DNA of 64,000 bases from Marchantia polymorpha subsp. ruderalis (GCA_037833965.1 AP031351.1:25990501-26054500), one strand, 5' to 3'. Shown: positions 23,499-37,014, counted from the first letter of the stretch. The notes: generated by a model not told the origin, from the letters alone. Program-made: numbers and translations.

Positions 23499-24155
23499 TG
23501 TGGACGTGATGATCACTGTAAGATAATTCACTTAGAGAAGAAAAGAAGATCCAGTCTCAAATACGGAGATAAGATGTCAGAAGTTAATCCATGTTGATAT
23601 GTTGTTCACCACAAGAGGAGATTTAGAAGTTCTATATCTGGCTGGGGTGCGGTTAGAAGAGTATAGTGCATTTCAGACTTCAGCACTAAGAATCACCACA
23701 TAGATGCTACTCCACTAACATTATATTCAATTTGTAGCAAAAATGAAGTTGGCAGGTTGATCAAAGCTCCAGGTTTTTCTTTGGCGGATTTACAGAAATG
23801 TACTTGACCCAGAGAAATCATTGGCCAAAGAGTATAACGAGAAAGAAGAATACTCACCTAAAGTGGCTCAAATGTGTCCTTTTCACACTACTGCAATCGA
23901 CGATTAAGAAATTTCTGGCAAATTTACGGGTTTTATCTGTTCGGGCAACATCGTCCAATGTGTTTCTACAAAGATTTTATTTTTTAAAGTACAATGCCTC
24001 CAATTTTACTGTTTGAGGAGGACTTAATTTTTTCGAGGAGAAAAATATCGCATAGTGGTGATTGAAAGCGCTATCTCTGAGAAATCAGTATTACTTAAAA
24101 ATTCCTTACCGTGAAAGCTATATCCAGTTGAATCGAATTCTGACTCATGTCTTCT

Positions 24156-24593
24156 TCAGAGTGACAACTTGATTGTAATGTGGCATTCTCTCATTCCTTC
24201 TAGAAAGCTAGTTCTTCCTTTTCTACCAAGTGAGCTATAAGAAATGAATTGACTATTAAATCCCATGGGAGTCAACGAAACTTTAAGCATAGACCGGAAA
24301 ATTTCACGTGTACCAGGGGTGGCTCCCGGCATAACGAGGTTGAGTGCAAAACAAGGAATATCATAAATTGGTAGAGCATTACTTATACCCTGGTTATGCA
24401 TGTTGTACAATATGTAAATTTCGGAAAATGAAATTCTTTCAGTTAGCTTACTCTCCATTAGGAGGTTCGAATAGAAGTGGTCGAACTCCGAGGTTCTACT
24501 GGATTCTCGAACATTGAAACCTACTGGGTGAAAGGGTGGCGAAGTGTTGGAACAATACATGGAGATTGTCTGGATATTTACCTCAGGATTCAC
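24156..24593 (-). CDS. Unrecognised ORF, 145 codons
   Basis: One of the longer ORFs outside GC-rich DNA, where long open frames are less likely by chance. The product has no signal peptide, membrane segment or motif I know; it contains PGATPGTREIFRSML and SSLGRKGRTSF. No splice partners or conserved neighbours were seen. It may be a remnant of an old transposon or chance. Confidence 0.15.
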   Translation of the reverse strand: MNPEVNIQTISMYCSNTSPPFHPVGFNVRESSRTSEFDHFYSNLLMESKLTERISFSEIYILYNMHNQGISNALPIYDIPCFALNLVMPGATPGTREIFRSMLKVSLTPMGFNSQFISYSSLGRKGRTSFLEGMRECHITIKLSL

Positions 24594-25694
24594 GAGTGAG
24601 AGTGAGAGTGGCAGGAAGCTTGTACGAAATTCTCATTTGAAGATACTCCTGCTGGTTAACGCGCAGTCACTCTTTTGAGAAACCGTCTGGAAATTTCATG
24701 GATATCTAATATAGCCCACCATTCGTAGCTCTAATGGAATCAGGATAGTACGAGTGCTATCACTCATCACATGTTGCTTTTTCTGAAAAGGCAAAAAGAA
24801 ATCCTCTCGGTAACTGAGTAATTTGCATGCATCTGGTTTGAGAAAGAATGAGCTTATAAATATAGAAAAAAGGTCCTCTACACTGTCGTGCCATTCAATG
24901 TAATTGTTGGGTAGCCTTTTTGGGCTTTCCTTTCCAGATGATTCTATAGAATTACCACTCTACAACCTCAAAACGTTGGCATACTTCTCAAGACCATTCT
25001 CATGCGCTGGGACTATCAAAAGTCAATGAAATGAAATTCATGCCCAATGTGTCAGAACATAAAGTTTGAAGTATGCATGTTTAGTTTCCACCGAAATTAT
25101 CATTGTAAGCTGAGCGGATCCTACCCGATTAATTGCACAGGCAAACTCTATTGTTTTGTTTTCTTATATATATATATATATAGATGCGCATAATTATTTT
25201 CTTAAAGCGGGTGGGGATGAAAACGGACAAGTTTGTTGAAGAAATAAGAGATAGAGAATAGTCTATATTCCTAAATGGACTCCCTTTATAGGCGGGTTGG
25301 TGGTCTTTGTAAGAAGCTTTCAAATTAACTCGAATCAAAGGCCATGCCGATACGCAGAATCGAAACTCCATTAATAGCACAATATCTACGACTCCTAAAC
25401 CCAAAGCCCACGAATGGAATCTCGTCTGGGGGCTATGGTGGAGGTCGTAAATTCTAAACTTTGTCCGGAGTATCGAGTCACCGCCCTTCTACCGGTGTCT
25501 GATTTCCAGCAGAGTTCGGACAACGTTAGCTGGGAACGCGAGATCTAGCCCGGTTGCTACAAAAAGGGAAACCGCCGTCGCATGAAACTAGGATCGAGGT
25601 TCCGACAACTTTTGTCCTAAACACACTTCTTCACTTGGCGGAAGGGAGGGCATCCATCAAGTCCAAATGCCATGCCGAAGAAGCTCCTCGCCTC

Positions 25695-25733
25695 GTTAAC
25701 CTTAACCTTAACTTAACCTTAACTCAGTCCATC
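25695..25733. repeat. TTAACC-type short tandem repeat
   Basis: Four units of TTAACC/CTTAAC with one shortened unit. It is not a canonical plant telomere repeat. Confidence 0.8.
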
Positions 25734-25817
25734 ACCACAACTCTAAATGGGACAGAAGAATCTCGCTGGAGAGTTCCAGTCTGTTACTCTGTACAGGGGA
25801 CTTTTCCCCTTCACTGT

Positions 25818-25944
25818 TCCAAAGGACATCGTCTGGGAATGGAAAGAAAAATAAGGAGGATGAAGGACGCAATAATATGCAGTATGCAGTCTAATACATC
25901 TGCATACTCATCATCCTTTCCATTCCCAGACGATATCATTTGGA
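25818..25944 (+). ncRNA. microRNA-precursor-like foldback (candidate)
   Basis: Bases 25818-25846 pair with 25916-25944 over 29 positions with only two mismatches, including 19 consecutive pairs (25828-25846 with 25916-25934). The 69-base interior pairs further: GGATGA with TCATCC and GTATGCAG (25882-25889) with CTGCATAC (25900-25907), leaving a 10-base terminal loop. Arm length and mismatch number fit a plant miRNA/miRNA* duplex. No known miRNA family is recognised, and either strand could be the transcript. A decayed inverted-repeat transposon is the main alternative. Confidence 0.35.
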
Positions 25945-26149
25945 CATCCCCTTTACCCGTTTACAAAAATATAAAAATTAGTTCAATGAAAGTATAAAAA
26001 AAGGAAATAAAATTTTTAAGTAAGAAAGATGAAAACTGAAGTGGGAAGAAAGGAAAAACATCGAAGGAGGGAAGGGGAGCTCGTCAAGGGCACAGTGGAA
26101 TAAGGTACCCCGAAAAGGAAGACTGCAGGAGCAAGAAGAAACCGAACGG

Positions 26150-27480
26150 GAAACATGGGGCATGGCAAAGGGGTCGAAGAGTGTCGCTTGCTGAGCCGGT
26201 AACGGGGCCGGGTCTTCGGCAGATGCGCCGAAGATGCGGGGCCGAAGGGGGTGGCGTCACGGTGACCGAGGCCGGTGACCAGGTAAAGCAAGGCCAGTGG
26301 AGAGATCAGATAGCCCCTTCTTAATGACACAAATCCTGGACCACTAGGTACGTGGTTTTATAAGCCGGGACGAAACCGGAGGGCGCGGTGGAGGGACCGA
26401 CAGGCCCCATGTACAGTCGACAGTTGCTGACGGGCGGACGGACGGACGGGCGAAAGCGGTCCGTTTGACTTACATTGCCGAAAGGGGCGACGGTCCGCGC
26501 CTAGCAGCGTCTCGGGCCGGCTTTAACTGCAGTAGGCTCTCTGTCGCCGCAGTTTCTGTTTCCCGGCGGAGTAAGTAAGAGGTCTACGAGGTTCGTTCGG
26601 GTGGCGGGCGGGCGGGTGGGCGGGATCCCGGCATGGCTCGGGCCCGAGCGAAAGGGCAGGGAAGGGCAGGGAGGGAAGGCGGAAAGCGAGATCCGGCGGC
26701 CCCAGGGGGCCCAGAGCACCGCAGGACCCTGGTCAGCGGCCGAGACCCGAACGAGAACAATGCTTTGCACATGCCGAGCAGAGGTCGACTGTCGATCACT
26801 CTCGCGGATAAGAATTATAGCGTTCAATTATGCTCTGTCCCGCTACTCCTTCCCCTCCTCCTCCTCCTCCTCCTCGTCCTCGCTTTGCGAGTCGCGACGT
26901 GGTGTGGAAAATTGAGCGACCTCCGGTTGACTGCTTTGACACAACGACGCATTCTGGAAGCTCAGGAAGCTGCCCGTCGAGCCACCGGCCCGCTCGTTCC
27001 CGGCAATTCCCCCCTACCCCCCTACCCCCCCCTACCCCCCTACCCTGCCCTGCCGTACTATGCAACTTACTGGTCCTTCTTCCCAGCCCCAGGGAGGCCC
27101 ACTGCCCGGGGGGACGGACGGACGGCCGCGGGGGGATCAGGGATCAGCTCTGGAGCAACGCGTCATGCGCAACGGCAGCTGGAAAGGGTCCCGACGTCCG
27201 CAACCGAATCGGGTTGCGACTGCCGTTGAGGCGAGGGGAAGGGAAGGGAAGGGAAGTCGTTTGCGACTCGGTCGCGCGGTGAGCATGAGCCTAGAGGGAG
27301 CTCGTAGAGGGCTACGAGTGCCGTTTCGCGCAGGCTAGCGAAGCGAGCAGGAGCATGACAACATGAAGCACAAATGAACGGGAGCGCGAGCAGATATTGG
27401 CACACATTCGGCATAAATATACATTGCCAGGACGAGGGGGGTTCGGGGGTTAGCGATCCTGTGGACACTATGGTGCCAGC
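26150..27480. other. GC-rich island, possible promoter/5' region of an unseen transcript
   Basis: An abrupt GC-rich block, with (GGAC/GGCG)-type repeats near 26430-26455 and 26605-26625, a CTC run near 26855-26880 and a C-rich quadruplex-type tract at 27009-27050. The longest plus ORF (26633-27229, 198 codons) starts MARARAKGQG and has a leucine run produced by the CTC repeat. No exon of a known family follows on either side. Confidence 0.3.
27009..27050 (-). repeat. G-quadruplex-type tract on the minus strand
   Basis: Five C runs of three to eight bases separated by TA on the plus strand, giving G runs with two-base loops on the minus strand; the matching C strand could form an i-motif. Confidence 0.8.
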
Positions 27481-27616
27481 AGCTTGTTGGCCTTCGACTT
27501 CGAGCAGTCTAAAACCATGCGCTAGTGTCTTTTCCTGCGGCCTATTATGGCCAAAGCTTCTCCCGAATGGGTCAAACTCTTTTCGAGCTGCTTTCGAGTT
27601 TTCAGATTCCCCTGTA

Positions 27617-27636
27617 TTAGTAGTAGTAGTAGTAGT
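27617..27636. repeat. (TAG)n microsatellite
   Basis: About six to seven uninterrupted TAG/AGT units. Confidence 0.9.
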
Positions 27637-27799
27637 ACATCTGCTTCATCTCCTCATGAACGTTCTGGATCGATGCTGTGGTTGCTCCGAGGGAGCTTGT
27701 GGACGAGTCCTGAATCGCCTGTTGACATTCAGATCACGCTGTACCTATCGGATCTTCATATCTCTACACAACTTCCAAGTCACTCACTGTGCTTGAATA

Positions 27800-30700
27800 A
27801 TCTTATGCATGCCTCCCCCCTTCTCAGTATTTGTGACCTTTGTATCTTATCTGAGAACAGGTTCCGATCTAGACAAATAATTAACTAACAAGCAAGCCAC
27901 CGCACTCCATAATTTGAGAAGTGAGAGACGATTACAGTGATGGTACAACTCGCGACAAACAGGATCGTAGTGAGTTCACACGCACAGTCCCTCGGTAGCA
28001 TCAAGACGCGGCCAGGACTGATCTGTCCAAGCTCTCTGACACAAGAGATTTTCCTGACTATAAACAGCTCCGTTGTTTATCATGGTTTAAGCCAACCACC
28101 AAATTTTATAGCACATACGAATAAGAAACCAGGTCAAGCGTTGATATGATCGAATGAATAAATTACCAACGTGGTGATACAATCAAACGTCCGATCGTAG
28201 AACAAGTTTTCTCAACTTCTTGCGAGATGCCCATTTTTTTTTTACAATATGAAGTCGAGAATATTGCGATCGGTAAGCTCTAACTTATACATTTCTCGGA
28301 TACTTTGTTTAGCATTTTTTTTCTTAAACTCTGTTAACAATTACAGGGCACCATATATCAGAGTCCTGCAATGGGTACATGTAATGTAACGGATGGGTAT
28401 GATTAAGAGTGAACTCTCGGATTAAGTGTAACCAAGTACCGATGATGGATTCATGGGTATGGAAAAGTTGCCATGGGTAGGTACAGTTGACCCACTCATG
28501 GGTATGGGCAAAGTTTTGAAGTTCAATGCAGTATTCTTATGTATATATTCTTTTATTCATTTGATCAATACACATATCTAATGACGGTCTTTTAATTAAG
28601 AAATCTAAATAAAATGTTCTAATTACATTGGGTGATAGATAGAATTATAGCTATTGGACAAATATATAAGTTTATGCGCAATCCTACACCCATGATAGAG
28701 CTCAAACTTCTTATCATTCAGTCAAAATTTCAATCATAACAAAAATTTATTTTATAGATCTATATCATATTTGAATAAAATATGTCAAAACCTTAGCAGG
28801 GTTTTGAGCAATACATGTTAATGTCTGGATTTGACACTTCAAATTAGATTAATCCATTCAATTAAAGCTCAAAGCTTTCCTTGTTTTTTCTTTTCAATCC
28901 TCTTTAATGAATCCAGTAGAATACTGAAAATTCATGAATGTAATCTAATCAAAACTTCCCAAACCCTGTAACATTTGATCAGATGATTTTTTTTTGCTGA
29001 AAATTTAATTACAAATAAACAGAAAGTGTTTTTTCTTGTGTTACCAAATTAATGCATATAAAATTAGAGCTTTACAACTAGTCTAAAAAAATTATCAATC
29101 GTAAAGACAATATGAGCTATATTTGAGAAAAATAAAATTTTATGTAAAAGTGACTAGAAATGACAGGCTACAGCTGAAAAGTGAGAAGTTTTTTACTAGA
29201 CTATACTAGACATTTCAAATGATAAGTGCGCTTCAAATTTCTCAGTCATGTTTCGTGCTTTATTTGAATAAATACCATAATGATGGGATTGAAAGCTATG
29301 TGTTGATCGGCATAACAGTTATCATGTTTGCTTGATATCAAATCAAATCAATCAACCACAACAAAACGCACATCTTTAACCGTAAAAAACCGGAAAGAGT
29401 AATCTGGTTCAAAAAGAAACTTATCAGTTACTTGCATTCAGTTCGCTCCCATTCATGTACTATCTCTACACAAATTTTTTTCAATGTATACCCAGATATT
29501 GGAAAAAATTTGGATCTAGCACGGATGTATGTAAAATATTGTAGTATGATCGATTAATATAACATGTCGCTTACAATTCTATGATATATAATTTTCAAAT
29601 CATAAAAGCGATATTTTTAGATTATTCTCACTTTGTTTGCATCATAATCATGAGTTACGTATGATAAGGATCAAAGTAGGGTATATATTTTACCAACACC
29701 AAGTTCATCAAATCACAAGCTCAAAGTTTGTGTACATTAAACTTTCAGTCATTTAAAAATTATACATATTTGTAATATCATCATGTGTGAGCTCATGTAA
29801 TCACTTTTTCATAAGATTTCAGCCATGGCTCAAGAACCTTTCTCAAACAGGGTCAACAACAAACTTAAGAAATCGATACACCATGCCACCTGGCGTGAGA
29901 GTCTTACAAACAACAAACATGCGGCATAGGAATACATAAAAAAGCTTTCCACCACCAAACTCCAAGTAGTAGACGGGATCTCGATAGTACTATGGATGGT
30001 CAATGCAAGGGATCATATAAGCCAGACATGCACGTTGTCTCCTAAGACTCCTGCATGTATTTTTTACTCTTATTTTTTAATGGAAACCGGATAGGGCGAG
30101 CAGCAATAATCAGGAACGCATGAGGATTTCACCTAATGAAACGAACAATTTTGTTCAGAAAGATTTCCATTTTGTTTGAAGTGAAGTGGCTATCTTGAGA
30201 GTTTTGGAGTCGTAAAAAGTATAACCGCGGTTTGAGCATGTGATTTAAAACTGTCTTGCATATGTTGCGGGGTTTTGTTCATTGCTTCGGAACTCGAGCT
30301 GGATCCGTTCTAGGTTTCATCAGCTTGCAGTTTCGTACAACAAGCCAGTAGCAACATCTAAGGCCCATGAGCACAAGCGTTAGTAACGGGGGTAATTTGT
30401 GAAAATCTAAACATGGTCAGTCGAGGCATTTTTCGTGATTTTGACATAGCACACCTTCAAATATACCACTTCTACGTTGAGCAATAAAAGTCCAAGAGTC
30501 ACGAGGGTAAAGATTAGGCAAATCAGTATCAGTGGACATTCGAAGGCCTCTTGTCCGCGCAAGAAGCATCACGCCTTTGAAAGAGCTAATTTTCTATAAC
30601 CATGGTCTCATGGATGAAAATGACAAGATGGTATTTGGCATCGCCCATGAACCGAGCTCTGATTCAGAGCTTGTCTAGCACCAGATCTAATGACCTATGA

Positions 30701-31080
30701 AAAAGCACACATAGAACAGAAGAAACATGTGTTCGTGTAGTGGCGCTGAATCCGGGCAACGCAAGGAAAGGAAAGGAAAGACCGGATGCGAACTGCACAT
30801 GAATCAATCACGTACTGATCCCAGGTTTCTGCTTAAGTCAGTGTCTTACGCTGGCGTGACTAGCATCAAGGTGGACGGGAATCTAGCTCTGATGTGTGAT
30901 GTAGGTGCCAACCAACAATAATGCAAGAATTCCATCTTGTGTGCACACTGAGGTCAAACTCACCAAGTATAGAAGGGTAGAAGAACGACCGGACGAGGTG
31001 TTCAAAGCACTCACAGTTCACTGACTTTCGATGGGTGCACTAATTTAGAAGCGAGGTGTGCACTTTTTAAACGAATCCTC
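27800..31080. other. AT-rich intergenic DNA without a recognised gene
   Basis: Almost no ORFs above 60 codons between 28.2 and 30.7 kb. A cluster of five ATGGGTA motifs occurs at 28371-28504. Nothing else is recognised. Confidence 0.5.
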
Positions 31081-34000
31081 GGGGTGAACGCGATCCTGAG
31101 CCTGAGCTGCAGGCAGAGGCAGAGGCAGAGGCGGCATCAGATTTGGAGCAGTCTGAATGACTGACTCTCCCGGTTCGAGTTGCAGGTGAAGGATTGGGAG
31201 ATCGAGAGCCGAACGAGTGCCAGAAGGGGCCGGTAGCCGGCGGCCATGGATCCAGCGAGTTGCCGGTCAGCAGACCTGGAGGCCTGGAGGCGCGAAAGCC
31301 GAAACGAACGAAGTTAGGTTCACGCGAAATGCACAGTCACGGGAGGAATGTAAACGGGCTGCAGCGTAGTGGCTACGAGACTGTCTGACAACTGTGGCGG
31401 AACGACGGCCAGTGGGGGCTTCTTCGTTTCTTTCGTGCATGGGTTGGGTTGCAAGGCCGCGAGAGGGAGCATAGATTTTAGATTTAAGATTTTAGGCCAC
31501 CGTGCGACATTACATTTGGCTCACTTCCTCGTTTCGTTCGTTGCATGCGCAGATTCGTTTTGGTAGCAAAAGCAGAGACACCGTGTAGTCCACGCCAATC
31601 GACGTTGTCTGTAAACCTTTGCCAGATTCCGCGGAAAGAAAACAGATATTGTACCTACACGAGCAGCAGTGTCAGAACATTACGCGTTCGCATTTTGTAC
31701 TGTAGTTGCACGGCAAGTCACCATTCGTATTCTTCGATTGCAGAGGAACTTTCCGCAGCCTCCACTTCTCTCCGCCAATCCGTCACTGGACCGCTAATTT
31801 GCTAGCTCCTGACTGTGGCAGACCGACTCGATGACTTTGCTGTGTCAGTCAGACTCAGAGTGGCAGTTCCATTATCTGATCACATTTCATTCCCAAAATT
31901 CTGGGATTCTGCCGATGTATTGGTTCAGAGTATTCGTAAAGATTTACCATCATCATTCTCTCCTCGTCACCCTCCAAGATATTTACTTCTGTCGTCTCCT
32001 CCTTCAAGTTCGTTGGAGTAAATTCCGGTTCTCCGACTAGACTTGTGCATGGCTCTCTCTTCCGATTTACCAAGTTGGCGGATTTCGAGCACCGTACGCC
32101 TTCGCAGGCACTGGCGCAGTACACCAGGTCGTTTTCTTGGAATGTGAAAAAGTGGAACAGAGTATACAGATGGTGGTTATTTCATAGCACACTTCCATCC
32201 AACTCGCAAATCATTCCTTTTTTATCCGAGTACCGATTTTATTTCGACTGCGAAACTCGAGAAATTCGAAATTCAGTTACAATTATTTTCTCTCAGAGTC
32301 ATGATTGAACCCATTTAGAAGTAGCGCCATTCTAATCTCCCCTCTCCAAGGGGGCATTCCCCTCACTGCGTTAAGTTGGCCTGCCAGCTTCAGCTCTGGC
32401 TAAAGGTCCTTAGCCCAGACCTCATTAAAAGTGGCATTTGCCACTTTTTCGTTAAATGTGGCACCCAAAATTTTTGAAAAGTGTCATTTGTATTGATTTT
32501 CTTTTTTGACAGTCTTGAAACCATAATAGATTGAGAGTATTTCAGGAGAACGTCATGCAGGTTCCGTCCTTCCACCTAAAGCCATCGATATCTAACAAGA
32601 ATTTAGAAGAGTCCATGATTATTCACTGTGAAGATACTCAAAGCATAGAGCGTTAGTCCTTTGAGAATAAATGAGTTTGAGTCTCCTGATTCTAACGATG
32701 AGGATATTAGACTTTAACTGAATAGTAATAATAGACTTTAACTTCCAAAATTCACGAGACTTGAACTGTATTACTCCTCAAAACCTCAGCCAAAGATGAG
32801 TGACATCACCTGCCATCAAACCCCGGACCGGAAAGAAATTAAGTTTCATAACCAGAATATTCTATCATCAGAGACTTAGAAAAATTTCGCGATATATGTA
32901 ACACTCTTTTCTTCTGAAAATTACGTCGATCAATAGATCTTGCGCTACTTCAATTTCTGTCCACAATATCTCAAAAACAATTATCCAGGGATTCTCTTTC
33001 CAGTCACTTTCAGCATACTGACGGCCATGCGATCTAATGCTTGCTTGGTTGGGATAATTACATTGTCCGTCGCCCACTTTATACACTTTACGCAGTGCTT
33101 ACGAACTTTTACGAATTTACAACGTACAGCCAAAGAGTCACTAGAGGAGAAGGGTTAATAGTGGCAAACGTGGCATTTTTAAATAAATTGCCACTTTTCA
33201 TGAGGTCTGCCTTAACCCGAGACTCTCGCCATGGCCCCTTCCTTCGCCTGTGCCCGGAGCCAGGTTCCTTTGCCTGCTCATGAACCTGGTCTCGTCAGTC
33301 TCAGGACTGACATTCGAGGAAGAAGGACGGCGAAGGTGGAATTTTTAGAGCAGAAGCAAGTGTGCCGTCGGAACCAGAGTAACTTTCTTCAAAGGCATTA
33401 CAATAATTCACAAGATCATATTCGAAGATGGAAAAAGCACCGCCTGAAAGCGACACACACACATTCTCTCTCCACTTGGCTGCCACGTGGAAATGGTGAC
33501 GGCCAAGTTGGGTGCCTGATCAGGTTCGATGTCTTCCATTTCACAGTCGATTAGGCTTTGACTTTCCTCGACGTGTTTGTTGGTCTTTTGGATCTAATAT
33601 CGAACAGTCGGCCACTCATCTCTAGCATCGGAAAAATGCGGCTGTACTCGAGACCTAAAAAATGTGTCGATTGCAAAAGCTTCAGGATATGGAATTGGCG
33701 TTCGAATGGGCCACAGAGGGAAATGGTTAGCTTTCGAATGCACAACATCCATCTCCATTTGACCTCGGAGAAAAATCCCTGGTAGACCTTAACTGCAATA
33801 GAGTACAAGTCACCGTGGTTTCCACCGTGCACCAGGATGCCACTGCAGGCAAGGCAGAGAGAGACGCACCGAACTGGCTGAGGATTTGAGTGCCCAGAGG
33901 ACGGCAGTTTGCTCCTGTTTCTTTCATTTGGCATCTTTGACAGTACTACAGCTAAAAACGCCGTCACCTCTATCGATGATCCGCGGTATATAGATGGGAT

Positions 34001-36870
34001 GTTCAAAGTGTAAAGCGTCTGTCAATGTCTAGCAATGGTCGAGGACAAAGCCACAACTGTGGAGTAGTTCCCGCAATATTTTAGTGCTCAAGTCAACTCG
34101 GGCAGCAGGGCATTTTTCACGTGGTTTTGCATAGATGATAACGTTGACAGATTCACAATTCTTCCGTTCGGGTTTGCCGGCACACTTGGGAAAAAAATCA
34201 GGACCAGGTCTTGGAGGCGGCCGAACCACTCACTGGACGGGAGAGGGACCAGCTCAAGCCTCAAATCGTTGCTCGGGGCAGAAGGATGACCCTCTGAAAG
34301 GGTTGCAATCGCTGCAGAACTTGGCTATGATGGAAGAAGAGTACTGCGCAGCGAGTTGGTTGTTTGCTCACTCCTGCCTGCCGTGGTCTATGGATGCAGT
34401 GCGTTGGTGTCTAGACAGGAGAGCGGTCTGCACCGAGGGGTCCATGTGAGGGATCTGACACGTGCTGCTCTGGCCCCAGGATTGCCCAGACGATTGTCAA
34501 AGATGCGCTCGAAGAAGCAATCTTCCATCACTGTTCACGACCACACCTTATCGCCATCTGTGTAATCATGGGATGGTACGATCGAAACAGGCGTCAAGGA
34601 CTGATGAGATCACCAATCGGAGCGAGCCCTGGGCAGAATCTACCATCACCCCTGTAACTTACTTTCTGGCTCGCTCGTCCCCGCCCTCGCCCTCGCCCTC
34701 CCCTCCCCTCCCCTCAGCCCCCACCCCCCACCTCGCCCGGAGTCCGATGATTAGTTTCCCAAGCCACTGGCCTCGCGTAAAGATTGTCAATAGAGTGACG
34801 CGGCCTCGCATTGCAATTGGACGACCATTACGTGCCGTAGTTACTGGTGATGGATGGTCTTCGCTGTGCACCGATCGCAGTGATTCGGTGACTCCTCCTC
34901 CTCTCGGGTTCAGATATTTTTACGCATCCACAGATCCCTTCGGCTTTCTGGTGCGTGACCATTTAAAGTGGCTACAGTGGTGCCGAATGTAACGAGACAT
35001 TGGGCAGAAACTGGCTTCTTGACTGCCTCTATAGCGTCGAGAGACCGAGATGGAACAACATCAGCTTCTTACGATAGCTTTGAGGCGTCACTGCCAAAGC
35101 TCGTGAAGAGGAACGTCGATGCCTGACGTTGGAGACCTGAGCCCACCTCTAGCCAAAGATCTCCTGATGACTGTGACCTCGACACCTCTGGATGCGTTCT
35201 CACTCGATATTCGAGCATTGTAGCCTTCATAGTGCGACTGGCTGTACGTGCGCAAGTCGAGACCAGTTCTATGCCTCAGCCGCTTCCATGTTTTATGACC
35301 GCTGGATAGGTGCGTGCATGCGTTTGCCCCATCCGGAAAGTTCGTGATGCTTGGCGAGAAAAGTGCCTATTTGTTATGCTAGATGACATCCACAGCGAGG
35401 TAAAGGTGTGGTGAGTCTTATGCCATGACTTAGTCCACACGAACGAACAAACATGAGACAAACAGGATTTTCGATGACAGAACATGTTGAACACTGCCCT
35501 TATCTGGAGACTGCGGAGTTATCGTGTCAATACTTCGGTAATTCGGTAATTCGGTCCTGTCATTGGATGCAGTTTCAGACCAGAGCTCAATTCCAACGGG
35601 ATCTACATCCATTCACTCCGCCTATTGGAAATGCGATACATATCGCAGAGCCTTTCTTCGTCCAAATTTAGTTCAAATCTTTATGTTTTCTGGGAAAGCC
35701 GGAAGTTGTCAAAGCTTTCAACCATTTGCCCATTTGACAGAATGTCGGGCAAATTTCAAGACCTACAAGTTGCTATAAAGCTCCCCCCATTCCGACTACA
35801 AGAAATGTTTGACAAAGCCTATACGTCAGAAAGAGAGGAAAGAAATGGGTGACAGGTGGCGATTAAAACATTATAGAGAGAAAGTCCCCCGACACTGAAG
35901 TTTGAGCTCCGAGCTCCCATAATTTGTGTGACTTGTACGACACGTATGTACTGGCAAATCGAAATAATTCAGGTTTGCTAGGTCAGCGTGTGATGAACAT
36001 ATATCTTCAAGCGGCCTGTGATGAAGAATTTTAGTCCTGAGTTCAATCATGGTTTCATCTTTACATTATTCACTTCCCTATGATGCAGAACGAATCGTTG
36101 TTGATTAACTCCTGAATTTAATCACGTTTTCTTCTTTGCATTATTCACTTCGACCAATTCGATAGTCAAATCAGTGAAAGTGAAATCATGCCTACAACGA
36201 AGAGGCTTCTATGGTTCGACCCTACGAGACAAATTCTTGAGAGATCCAATGCGTACTCCAAATAACGATACGGTCATAGTGAGTCGAATGGCAACAAGGG
36301 TTGAAAGTTATTCAGTAGAAAGAGGTAAAACTAAACCAGGCGTGTGCTCCTGACCGACGTAGTTTCCATTTTTCTCCTGTGAGAACTTGCTGAGCAAAAG
36401 ATTGGAACAAAACTCCTCTTGGCATCCTCAGGCATATACGGAAAAAGGTTGTTGCTGATTCAAGCTGAGACAAGTATGTCATCGGCTCAAGGACAGGGTG
36501 CAAGTTGCCCGTAAAGCAAACATTTTCTACTACGAGCACAATCGTCGGCGAGATTGCTCTCACGACATCTGGGTCCAGTGACTCAAGTCGTCTGGCACCG
36601 ACGCACTCACGATCATAACGTTGCGTTTGCGCTCTTTAAGATGTAAGGGCAGAGCAAACGATAAGGAGCTATGATAGAGCAGGCACGACCCATACTACAG
36701 TTGCAGGGGCAGGGGAGAGGGAAGCACTTCGTGTCAGGCATCCGGGGCCAGTTCAGCTTAGCGACTAAAGCGAGTCGTTCCGTTCGGGACTCTTCCTTTC
36801 ACAAAGATCTTAACAGATTCGCGTCGTTTGCTTAGAAGGGGAACAAGATTTGAGGAATCTACTTCATGAA
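31081..36870. other. Mixed-composition DNA without a recognised gene
   Basis: GC-richer blocks lie at about 31.1-31.5 and 34.6-34.8 kb, the latter with C-run tracts at 34681-34730. A diverged repeat of about 41 bases with 75-base spacing lies at 36036-36151. ORFs such as 33231-33554 and 34462-34992 (+) and 33551-34006 (-) have no known motifs. Confidence 0.45.
36036..36151. repeat. Diverged direct repeat, 75-base period
   Basis: CCTGAGTTCAATCATGGTTT at 36036 recurs as CCTGAATTTAATCACGTTTT at 36111; both copies run on to ATTATTCACTTC. Confidence 0.7.
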
Positions 36871-36873
36871 CTT

Positions 36874-36919
36874 TAATGCGTGCTCGAGTCAGTGTCTAAT
36901 GCGTGCTCAAGTCAGTGTC
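36874..36919. repeat. 23-bp tandem duplication
   Basis: TAATGCGTGCTC followed by G/AAGTCAGTGTC occurs twice back to back with a single difference (CGAG versus CAAG). Confidence 0.9.
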
Positions 36920-37014
36920 TACTATAGATTTGTCGCAGACGTGGATGCGAATCATGGGATCTAGCTGATGATAGAATCATGCCTAGATAGATACAGAGAA
37001 GAAACTCGAAAGAA

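Noticed and set aside
25695-25733. Interstitial telomere
   Set aside because: The unit TTAACC/GGTTAA does not match the plant telomere repeat TTTAGGG.
26633-27229. 198-codon ORF with a leucine-rich stretch like a membrane segment
   Set aside because: The leucine run comes from a CTC repeat and the remainder is low-complexity GC-rich sequence.
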